NCBI RefSeq assembly: GCF_001949145.1
Contig: NW_019091483.1
Coordinates: 1 to 40,806, forward strand
Reading direction: 5' to 3'
Length of the DNA: 40,806 bases
From: Acanthaster planci
Taxonomy: Eukaryota > Echinodermata > Asteroidea > Valvatida > Acanthasteridae
Below are positions 31,789-40,806 of the stretch, in pieces. Each line of letters starts with the position of its first letter. Positions within the stretch are counted from its first letter, which is position 1. The translations under genes and the position numbers were made by a program. The notes beneath the pieces are model-generated. The model did not search any database. It was not told the origin of the DNA and saw only the letters and a program-made list of their open reading frames with translations.

Positions 31789-33788
31789 GTACACATGCTG
31801 ATGGACAGCTGCAGTTCATCATTTGGAATATGAACGAATTGGCATGAATTCGTAACTTCATATAATTCCCAAATGAACTGACTTTGTTAACAATTCTGTC
31901 TTTGTTTAGGGAGAAGAAGCTGGTTCCTTACCTGTTTGGGGACTATGAGTTTTAAACTATGTGACTTAAACTAAACAGAAATTCAACACTCACAACTTGG
32001 AAATGACAGACATTTGTTTTAAAACTCAACTAAAAAAAAAAATCATACATTTGCAGGTCGTCACCCTTGTCTATTGTGCACTGTCTGCACAAATGACATG
32101 GTGCTTCCTAGAACTCAACAAGCGCATGCTGAGCCAAGAACAATGGAAACTCTCAAACGTGATCAAGGGCGCTTCTTAGCATCTGGTGGAATGCTTTACA
32201 AGGCCAAGCTCTTCAACAATGTTATCAGTGAAACATTCTTTGATATACCAATCTCATCTGTACGTCTTGTACCATGAACAGTTCAGAATTTAAGTGTTAT
32301 TTTTGTGATTTGTGTATTTCACTTATAACAAAAATTCTTCACCTTAAGCGTTCTGTTTTGGCAATGATGCGCACTATATTTCAAACCTGTTCAAAATGGC
32401 TATGCATCATTTTTGTCTATTTTGTTCATGGTAATTTTGTCAGTTTTTCCCCTTGCCACTCCATATCAGCCTCGGGATCTGGTTCAAGATGTTCTCCCTA
32501 ATGGAGAAAGAATGTCAGCAACTTGGGGAGCGGATTGCCTGGGAATGCGCTAACTCCCAGTCACCCAACGATGCTGCAGCAAGAGACAGTCCTTTTGCTC
32601 AGCACGTCACACAACTAAGATAAGTTATTTCAGCAAGAACTCGTGCTGAGGAAATCCGAGTTGAGCTGAGTGAGATGCAAGAGGGACTAGCTGTGGTGGC
32701 TCTCCTAAATGAAAGTATTAATGTAGATGAGGTTACAGCCAGCCTCACTTAAGATATAAATGCAATGCAAGAGGATTTCCTTACCCTTTGTGTATGTGGC
32801 ATTACATGATGTTGTCTGAAAAAAAACAAATAACAGTTAAACACAGTGGACCTTTTTCCTGCAGCAAACCAAGGCACAGAGCAGCACAACTCTGGATAAA
32901 CCAAAGAACCCTCTTCTTGCCAAACTTGCAATATGTCTTCAAGAAATAAAGGTTCGGAGACAGGCTTATTATTCAAATACATTCATTGGCAACCAAGTCA
33001 ACAAGTGTGTTAAGGTATGTACATGTTTATTTTTTCCTAAGTAGAAGTATATATGTGATGTCAGTACTTGCATATACATGATTGTTTGACACTAATGAAC
33101 AATTTTTCTTCATGCACTCAGAAGAAAAATATCATTAAGATCACACAAGCCATTGTAGAAGAAACTTTGCATCTGTGTCCATCTTGGTCGAGGAGGATGA
33201 AGTAATAGCTGCAAAATATGAACACCTCTTCACGCTCTTTGCATCATGTCATGGTGCATACAACACAGCAAGTGTTCTCAGTGATGCTGAAATTGACAAA
33301 CTTTGTAAGTTTCTGGTAGTTTTGGGATTGAAAATGTTTATTACACAAACATGCATTTCAAAATGAAACTATACTTCCACATCTGAGGTTTCCAACAAAT
33401 AACTTTTCATCAGTGTAATGTTCTTAAAACATTTCTCTTAAAATTTACAGATGATGACATAAAAAATACCTGGATTTCTTCTGTGCTCACTTCCCAGCAG
33501 AAACAGCGCCATCACAGATGCACATTACGGAGAGGCATATCATGCCCTTCATTGCAGCCACAAAAGCACGGGTTTGGACTTCTTGGTGAACAAGGAGGCG
33601 AATGCATGCATGCAGAGTTTAACAACCTGAATGCATGATATAATGGAGCTAGAAACACTGCCAAGAAGGATGTGGAACCACACAAACTAATGTGTGTCAT
33701 GAGGGAACACCTGTTGAGTGTGACACCATCAATTGCTAGTGTATGCCCACAGCAAATCCCAAAGAAGAGGAAATCAGAAAGTTTATAG

Positions 33789-34690
33789 GCATTATCACTC
33801 TATATGTGTGTAAACAAAGACAGCAAAATCAATTATTAAACTTTATTTATTAAAGATAAACACTTTCTTCTTTCCACCAACAAAGACACAGCTGACAATA
33901 TGTTGGAGAAGACTTAAAAAGATACATGTACTCTTGGTCCATAAGACACCAACCTCCAAACCATGCAGTAACTTTTGATGTATAGAGGCATGCGTAGCCT
34001 TAGCCATGTTATAAGCACGTTTTGCAAATATTAAAAACATATTCTATAAACCAAAAACCGATATATTTGTAAATGAACGTACATGTACTGTGCAATGGTG
34101 TAAACACACAGGCCTATTTGTCGTGTATATGTATGTCTTTTTCAAACTTGTTAAAAATACTGCTATTTGAAGATACATGCCTAACGGCATGTACTTCGGA
34201 GCAACTCCTTCACAGTGAGGACGCCCATGAAACCACCATGCGGCGCACGTAGACCTCTCACGGGTATTCCTCTAAGATGTAGTGTATCAATGTAAACATC
34301 AGCGTGTCATGTAATGCCTTGCAAGTGCGTACCGTTAGGTTTGCACAGATCACAGAGCTCCGATACATTGTAAAAGGTCCATTCTTCACGATGGATTTCA
34401 AGCGTAGACTGGCAAAACTGTAGGAGCAATGCTTTTGAGGCTTTAACAACGGTCAAAAGTCCAGTAATCGTCGATCATTCACCAACAGACATTAACTTTT
34501 AGACACAAAGTGGCCGAACGTACCCTCAATTTAAAAGTCAATTTTGTGTTTTTAACAAGCCATATTCTATAAATATTCATAAACGCAGTGCCTCTCAAAA
34601 AGGATTTAATTAAGGTGACCCTTTCAGCTCATTAATATTCACAGTACTTTTAACCACAAGAGGGCGCACTTAAATGGCGCAAATCGTGCG
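33789..34690 (+). other. Transposon 3' non-coding region
   Basis: Contains ATTAAA polyadenylation-like signals close after the stop (about 33835 and 33850), then AT-rich DNA. Short minus-strand open frames have no recognised domain, and no second gene (for example RAG2-like Kelch repeats) is visible. Confidence 0.5.
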
Positions 34691-34698
34691 CATGCGCA
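34687..34698. promoter_or_regulatory. NRF1-type palindrome in the right terminus
   Basis: TGCGCATGCGCA is a perfect match to the known NRF1 binding palindrome. It overlaps block B of the right terminal repeat. The left terminus has a half-degenerate version (GTGCGCATGTGT). Confidence 0.45.
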
Positions 34699-34728
34699 CA
34701 ACCGCTTTTCCGTGCCGAAACAGCGGTG
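34691..34728 (-). repeat. Right terminal inverted repeat, 12-bp spacer type
   Basis: Read inward on the minus strand: CACCGCTGTTTC (34728-34717), 12-bp spacer (34716-34705), CGGTTGTGCGCATG (34704-34691). Both blocks match the left end with no mismatch. Confidence 0.85.
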
Positions 34729-34732
34729 ATTG
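34729..34732. repeat. Target-site duplication ATTG (right)
   Basis: Matches 28354-28357. Removing the element and one copy gives CTATTGCAATAG, a 12-bp palindrome. Confidence 0.7.
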
Positions 34733-35219
34733 CAATAGCTCTCATTTCGTACAAATATGACGGTACCATTTTTGTATATAGGTAGGTTCCCCCATCCTCC
34801 TGGGTATGTACCTATGCGTCTGTATTGATGTACATGTATGTACTTCGTACTCGTATCATGTACTTTTTATTTCCATGTATTGGTACTAAATTTAAATTTT
34901 ATGTAAACTTACTTCAATGGATTACCCCACTTTAGAAATATACATACTACATAAGTAAAAATAAACAGTAATTATAATAACTGCACGCTTCATATAGACG
35001 ACTTATGCAGAACACGTTTCCTGTGTTTTCTGATTACAAATACACTACATAATACACATTTATATGCATGTCCATGTACATTATATAAAACAACCATCCA
35101 AAGAATACTAATGTTTTATCTCGAGTAGCCTACGCCCCTCACGTACGGGAACACCCCTACTCGTCACCCAAACATAGAACGACCCGATGAGGAGCTGGCT
35201 CCTCAAATTATGCTAATGA
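34733..35219. other. No gene seen
   Basis: AT-rich flank to the right of the transposon. No obvious continuation of the polymerase remnant was found here. It may include the upstream part of an LTR-like unit. Confidence 0.4.
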
Positions 35220-35360
35220 GGGAGAAATGGGGCAAAATACAGCGTTCTGATTGGTCAAGAGGCTCGAGAAAACCCCAAAGGGGCGTGGTTTTCTCTATAT
35301 AGACGGGCTTCACTACTCATGTTCTGTGTAACATTTGGCGCTGGAGGTGCGTACGGCCCA
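35220..35360 (+). promoter_or_regulatory. LTR-like or core promoter: CCAAT, GC box, TATA
   Basis: In order: GATTGGTC (inverted CCAAT) at about 35250, GGGGCGTGG (GC/KLF-type box) at about 35280, and CTATATAGA (TATA) at 35294-35302. About 30 bp on is a possible start region, then TGTGTAACA followed by TTTGGCGCTGGAGGTGCG. The last string resembles the primer-binding/leader start after a retrotransposon LTR. No gag or pol is visible downstream, so this is either a solo promoter or an LTR remnant. Confidence 0.35.
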
Positions 35361-36660
35361 ACTCATGGTGAGGTATGGGTATGAGTGGCAACATTGGATG
35401 TACATGTGCGAGTATCTTTAATCATAGACTGGAAGAGCCGGCGATATAGGCTGTGTAACCAAAGATTAAGGAACAGGGCGTGGTGACCCTAGTTCCTGGT
35501 TGCTCTCTATTCGTGGGGTTCTAACCCATGGTGAGGCTAGAACGTGCGAGCTCTCAGAGCTGCCCGTTTTAGTCTATGTCTCCGGCGGAGGAGCGCCCAA
35601 AGCTGGTGGAATGGTGATTGTAGACCTCTTGTTACCCATATTCCATACAATTAATCGTCAGTATATAAATCCAATGTGTAGTATTACACGATATATAAAT
35701 CCACAAGTATAAATCCGACAGTGAGGAAGAAAAATTTAGCAACTGAGCAAACTGCACCACAAAAGACAAAGACACAGTTGAGTGCGGTGCGGTATATATA
35801 CACTAGTGTGGCTCATTTGTATATTAATAGTATAACGATACCCTTCTCTTCGAAGGGTGGAGCAAACCTTATTACGAGGGGCATAATACAGCTTGAATCT
35901 TGACAACAATGACAAATATAATGTATACTTATCTAGGTCACTGTAAGTGCATCATGCAGTCTGTACATGTATAATGTATCCCGTTCGTAAGTGTGACATC
36001 ACTTCAGTTTAGACCACGCCCATTGCACACGTGCACTGCACATAGGGTTGCATGCATTGATCGCCGTTTACATGGAACCATGGAACTGGAACTTAACGCG
36101 TAACTTCAGCGATCATCCAATGAGAGCCTGCAAATCGTAGCGCGTTTGCCTTTGTGACGAAGTCACTTACGAACCGGATGCACGTGTGTGGCTTTAGACA
36201 CGCGGCATTAACAACAACTCCGCAGATGTGAATCATGCTCGACATTTTGTTTTCTCATTGTTGGGTATTGCAACTGGAAGCCTCAACGATGTAAGCCTAA
36301 ATCAACATTTTTAAGTGACTGATTTGGAGCTGCAGTTCGCTGCTGGTGATAGCCTTTAATCTCGGCAGAGTCGTGAGTGATTCTCTCCATTACTAACGTT
36401 TATAAGTGTGATTATTTTGCTGAAATTTTCTGACAAGGTGTAGCGGTCTTCTAACAATGAGCTTTTTAATGCTGGGTCAATTTACGTTGTATATTGTATC
36501 CATGACTTAGTATAACACACGAATATTTCAGAATGTTATGTCAGAAACCTTATTTTGATAAATTATTTTGATTGATTTATATCACAGATTAAACGTAGTA
36601 AACATCCCACGTTGACAGGCAAATTTGTGTTGCAAGTTTAACTTTTTTTCGGGGCGTCAG
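35361..36660. other. Non-coding DNA with promoter-like patch
   Basis: Holds three TATAAATCC repeats at 35660-35715. Around 36000-36290 is a CpG-richer patch with CCAAT (36117), GTGACGAAGTCAC (36154-36166) and a possible first-exon donor (AACGAT|GTAAGC, about 36290). A gene starting here and running rightward is possible, but no coding exon is recognised. Confidence 0.3.
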
Positions 36661-36674
36661 TGACTACAGAGCTA

Positions 36675-36892
36675 GGCTTATCGGCAAGAATGTAATATCA
36701 AATCAGTGCTCTGAAATATGTGACAGCCGAGCTTTCGGTAACTGAGTACCTTCTTCAGGGCAAGCAGATTTGAATCTGCTTGCCCTGAAGAAGGAGAATC
36801 TGCTTGCCCTGAAGAAGGTACTCAGTTACCGAAAGCTCGGCAATCACACATTTAAGAGCACTGATATGATGTTATATTCTTGTCGTTATTCT
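36675..36892. repeat. Long inverted repeat with perfect 45-bp core
   Basis: 36726-36770 and 36797-36841 are exact reverse complements (45 bp), starting GCCGAGCTTTCGGTAACTGA. Imperfect arms continue outward to about 36675 and 36892 (ATCAGTGCTCT... and AAGAATGTAATATC-like). The 26-bp loop contains an additional direct copy of the arm start: AATCTGCTTGCCCTGAAGAA at 36773 and 36797, 24 bp apart. GAAGAAGG...GAAAGCTCGG strings resemble those often seen at Penelope-like element ends. That attribution is weak. Confidence 0.75.
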
Positions 36893-39800
36893 GATCAAGG
36901 TGCTACGCAGCCATTCCATATTAGGCTTATCGGCAGTTGCGCAGAACCTGCAACAACGATGATGGCAATGATTACATTGGAGACGAACTGCATTATAGTT
37001 CCATGATCGGACAGACCTTTCTGCAATCATCCAGGGCTTCATTTGTAGCTCGATGATTAAGTAACAGAAGTTATCACCTCTATGCCAGGTTTCCGGTTTC
37101 GGGTGTGCAGTTTGACTGAGGAGTATCTTGAGAGTCCGCTATTCCCACTAAACAGGCGCGTCGCACTACCTACATAGATATTTATGGCTGGCCCACGTGG
37201 AAGGGGGACACATCATGAAATACGTTTGATGGCGATTCAAATCTCTTTTTTTTTTTTAATATACGATTGGTCCAATGCATTGGAAATGTACACTTTTGTT
37301 TTGGCTTTATATTGACTTTACGCAAGGTATCTGTGGATTGACATGAAAGCGTTTACGTAAAGTGCCAGCTGGTTGTAAATTTATGCACACACGAATAAGA
37401 TTGGTAAAATCCCCAAATCGGACTACCATATAATCGCGAAACATCTTACTTGAAGGAAAGTACATAACAGTCTCAGTTAGTCTGTAAAATATTTCCGGTC
37501 AGAATGCTGTAGTTTTCGAGAAATCAGAAACTTTGTTCTCGTTTTCATGATGGTCGGCCGATTATCGTTGAAGAGTTTTTTCACTTAGGCCTAGCAAATC
37601 ACATTCAGCACTAAGTTTCTTGTGTGTTTGGAGATGTTGTGGAAGTCTCCAGTAATAACAGATTAATACTAAATCAGCTAAAATATACCGGTAGAGATTC
37701 AACAAACGCACTGTGAACTGAAATTATAGGAAACTCTGCGTAAAGTGTAAATAGAGAATGAATTGGGTCTGTGTGAAGTTAAATTTTATTTTAAATGGAA
37801 AGAATTTTTCTTAACGCGAACCATTGCGAATTCAAAATCATCCCTATAGAGCATAACAGTATGGTACAAATACGGTGGCTGTTTCTGAGCTGCTTAGCGA
37901 AAGGACTTTCGTCAACAAGAAGGTACGACGTGAATATAGTCACAAGCAAGATCTTGCAAGTACGTGCATTATCATATTCTCAATTTAGTGTCAAGGACAC
38001 GGGTCGACTGCATTCGTATTCCTGGATGAAGTAACTTCAACTTAAAAACTGCTTTTTCGTTTGGTGTGAATTCGTAGTAGGCCTACTGCATTGTCGAGGA
38101 GGCGCATTACTCCAAGGTAAATTCACTGATTACTCCTGTCCGTGGAAACTGCTCCTTTTTAAAAGGAAGGACAACCTGTCATGCCTGCTCTCACCCTGAC
38201 CCCGCGGGTGTTGTTTGCTTCCTACATAGGCCATGTACTTCACAGATTTTGCGCAATATAAAACTACCATATCTTAGATTTAATTGTAGAAAAACCGCGC
38301 TATTTTTCAGAAATTAAAAAATGGAATAAAAAAGAAAACAATGATGGACAGCTTTTTGTGTGTAAGAATACAGCTTGGAGATAAGAACTTTTAAAGTAAG
38401 ACTGCATTTGGCAACACTCCTCGTATCTTGCACGAAAGCGTATCCTTAAATCTTAAGAGAAATTATGTGAGGAAATTTTTTTTTTCATCTTTTTCACGAT
38501 TTTTTTACAGTTTATGCCACGTTCCAAACCATCCCCGTCTCGCATGTGTATCTGACCTCTTCTGTTCGGGGAGAGGAGATGATTAGTCTATTTTATGATG
38601 GGTTACTCAAGTCCATTCTAGCCCCGAAATGGTTAGGTGTAAATTGTTTTAATAATTAAAGAATTAAATATGTACGTCTACAAAACCTGGCAAAATGGTT
38701 TTCTTTTTTTTTAATATAGTTAACGAGAAGAAATGTACTTAAACATTTGGGGCACGTTTATCATGCACAGACACAATAGGCAAACAAATTCAGACTTCGC
38801 CTTGGTTATCGTCATTAAAAGGGTATGTTTAAAAGGCTGGAAATGAATGGTACATGACACTACAAAAATCCCCCAAAATTAAAAACAAAGGGGAACAGCA
38901 GAGGCAAAAATTTTTCCATCGCGATTTATTCCCCCATTTAAATTTGTTCAAAAATGCTATTAACAACGCTACACCAAAAATACATGTTATACTTTGTACG
39001 AAACTATAAATGCCAATATAAAATGTTACTGAAAGACAAAACATTTCAAACAGTTCACAACAAACTTATTTTGGAAAACAGTTTTATTTGCCAATATGCT
39101 TCGCACCATACCACAACGTAGCGGGTGGTGTCAGGTTAACGTGAACTCGACTGTGTTACAATAAATTATAAACCATGGGCGTGCCAATATTTTGACATAG
39201 TGTGAATAGTATGAAAACTGTTTCACTTTTGCATAATGCATGTTATTTAAGTGGAAAGATGCTTAAAGTGGAGTGTACTAGTATTGTTTCCCGGACCGAC
39301 ATCAAACTTCTTGACACTTCATAAAGTAAAAGGTATGCAAAATTATTTTCTCAGAATTATTTTCTGAGCATTATACTAATCGAAGTCAAACTCGTTCATA
39401 GCCTGCATAAAAGTAATAAATGCGCAAACGTATCATGTAACGACGATGCATACAAATATGAATTAATTCTACAGGTGTCATTAACAATATAAACCGTTCC
39501 TAATATCATCTAAATATTGATTGTTACACAAAACCTAAAATCAATTATTCTACACAAGCAGCATGTGGCAATAATCAAGAAACTGTACGTTTACAATAAC
39601 AGACGCTGTCTATTCAAGGTACGGAAAGACACACGCTGTCCTACCCCCAGTGGATTAAATGCTTAAGTGATTAAGCAAATAAAGAAAATTAAATTTTCCC
39701 ATTTGATTAGTTATTCCATTTCCACTACTATTACTTTCATTTTAATTAAGCAAATGAGTTAAAAAGCAAGGAATGCATATCAAAATTAACCAAAACGAAA

Positions 39801-40806
39801 TGTATCTTTTTAAAAGGCAGTGAGAAAGCAAAGACCGATAGGGAAAATATTTTCCTTTTCAGCCAAACACATCCAGGCAAAATTTACCCTGACTATGCAC
39901 AAAACTAAAATTGGGACACTAATATTACAGCTCCATTGAAAGTATGACTCAGGTGGACTGGGGAGAAAGATCTAAAACATTGCTACTTGGGGGAAAGGGG
40001 GCATTTCTTTTCAAACATATTAATCTAGGAAACTTACTGAAGGGGAAATTTCTCTCAAAGTCATTTCAAAAGAAGGAGTTGTCAAGAATAACCTGATTAA
40101 ACAATATCAAATCTGTAAAGTTCCATCAATGCAGTAAAATTCCAGTACCCTAATATAAGGATGATATGGTGTTGGCGGGGGCCAAGAGCGAGTCAGGGGT
40201 GAATGCCGCTAGAGTGAAACGGAATTGCTAATCGTCGTTGATGATGGTGGTCTTAATACTTTTTTTCAAGGTAAAGTTGACATTTTATAAAGGCAGCTGA
40301 CGCAATCTTGGAAGCTTTAGAATATCCCCTGGTAATGGTTTAGCGATACAGGATTGGATTATACACAACACGACCTGCTGCATTGCCTCCTTCACGCTGT
40401 GAAATTAACCACACATACCAAAAGATAACACTTTGTTAAGATTTGTGATCAATGCGTCAGTCATTTACAATGAAATCAAATCAAATACATAAATCGAAAG
40501 TTTTCCGTCTAGCAAGAAGTACCAATTCTTCTTCGTAGCGATGCAGTTCTTCCATCCCAGTAACATAAAAAGGCCGGATGAATTCCCTCCGAGCAGGGAG
40601 AGTCTGTGCGTTACACAAAGAAAACCGAATATGATTACCAATTACGCCAAAAACGAAGAGAGTTCTGTTTATAAATATGAACAGATGTCAAAAGTCTTGA
40701 GACCTAACCCGTTTGTATCCGGATCCCGTAGCAAATTTCAAAACTCTTTCAGGAAGATGAACTTTCTAAAGTGACACTTTTTATAATTTGGTAAATGCAA
40801 AACACA
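36893..40806. other. No gene seen
   Basis: About 3.9 kb of AT-rich DNA. Open frames at 37795-38034, 38829-39044 (minus, hydrophobic) and 40541-40774 have no recognised domain and no splice context. It may be an intron, UTR or intergenic DNA. Confidence 0.4.

Larger units (their letters stand above)
29271..33788 (+). pseudogene. RAG1-N-terminal-like transposon protein gene (11 exons, decayed)
   Basis: Probable exons, with GT/AG signals: 29271-30189, 30524-30629, 30692-30975, 31099-31306, 31550-31788, 31910-about 31950, 32057-32259, about 32444-32791, 32865-33014, 33122-33304 and 33451-33788. The N-terminus has a LQKLCRIC zinc knuckle and a RING (both as in the RAG1 N-terminal region). The middle has a long block with EVWIKLGGDTGGGTFKF and a following YLHMALDSFN. 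Then come KKLVPYLFGDYEF, a C-x2-C-x2-C cluster (HPCLLCTVC), HISLGIWFKMFSLMEKECQQL, a coiled-coil segment, RRQAYYSNTFIGNQVNKC, and a C-terminal GFGLLGEQGGE motif with a basic tail. Damage: TGA after CHLCN (about 29532); frameshifts near 29640, 29735, 31185, 31725, 33177 and 33550; in-frame stops near 31957, 32620, 32751 and in exon 11. I infer a transposase, but I cannot assign its catalytic residues. Start Met 29271 is the first in frame; 29343 is an alternative. Confidence 0.8.
28358..34728 (+). mobile_element. Complete but dead DNA transposon with RAG1-N-terminal-like gene (N-RAG-TP-like)
   Basis: A 6371-bp element defined by inverted termini (28358-28406 and 34691-34728) and a 4-bp ATTG duplication. 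Both ends start CACCGCTGTTTC and share a second block, CGGTTGTGCGCATG. Between the ends lies one multi-exon gene (29271-33788, plus) with about 0.9 kb of non-coding DNA on each side. The protein has a RAG1-like zinc/RING N-terminus, but its remaining part is not RAG1-core-like as far as can be seen. From memory, this combination matches N-RAG-TP, described from the sea slug Aplysia, with relatives in other invertebrates. A 4-bp duplication and CAC termini would also suit a Chapaev-type assignment, which is an inference. Inactive because of stops and frameshifts throughout the gene. Confidence 0.8.

Noticed and set aside
28358-34728. A full ProtoRAG/RAG1-RAG2-like element
   Set aside because: The C-terminal part lacks recognisable RAG1 core motifs, no RAG2-like Kelch gene is seen, and the duplication is 4 bp rather than 5 bp.
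38829-39044. Hydrophobic minus-strand open frame resembling a membrane protein
   Set aside because: Short, AT-rich, no homologous motif and no splice context. Hydrophobicity is expected from its T-rich coding strand.

Overview
This window looks like non-coding and repeat-rich DNA from a marine deuterostome invertebrate, most likely an echinoderm or close relative. Reasons: dispersed coding exons with spliceosomal signals; hyalin-repeat (HYR) and Thr/Pro-rich extracellular exons; many dead transposable elements; AT-rich sequence; and two over-used palindromic words (TAGGCCTA and TACATGTA). No bacterial operon, CRISPR array or intact rRNA gene is visible. Two assembly gaps (11208-11677 and 25350-25903) are runs of N. 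All positions were read by eye, without alignment software.

Host-gene material is sparse and on the minus strand: an EGF-like remnant near 864-985, Thr/Pro-rich exons at 8129-8266 and 21780-22064, and two HYR exons at 22893-23144 and 23376-23627. The last four are all phase 1-1 cassettes (138, 285, 252 and 252 bp), as expected for a modular secreted or cell-surface hyalin-like protein. A segment at about 4.26-7.33 kb is duplicated at 16.05-18.18 kb, and the Thr/Pro exon with its flanking intron is duplicated too (8.08-8.40 and 21.73-22.20 kb). The locus has therefore grown by tandem duplication followed by insertions and decay.

The rest is mobile DNA. There is a LINE 3' end (2735-3190, minus). 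Two LINE fragments lie head to head (12100-12729 minus; 12672-14715 plus). The plus-strand one is split by a 749-bp insertion (13421-14169) that carries tRNA-like sequences, a large inverted repeat and a 10-bp target duplication. A broken Polinton/Maverick-type protein-primed DNA polymerase B spans about 24485-28305 (minus). Foldback repeats occur near 24058-24329, 36675-36892 and 19140-19198.

The most notable object is a complete, dead DNA transposon at 28358-34728 (6371 bp). It has inverted termini starting CACCGCTGTTTC and a 4-bp ATTG target duplication. Its single multi-exon gene (29271-33788, plus) encodes a protein with a RAG1-like N-terminal zinc-finger/RING region, followed by a long domain carrying a GGDTGGGTF-type motif. 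In both termini two conserved blocks are separated by a spacer: exactly 23 bp on the left and 12 bp on the right. That is the spacer asymmetry of V(D)J recombination signal sequences. The element resembles the N-RAG-TP transposons described from Aplysia (recalled from the literature, not searched here).
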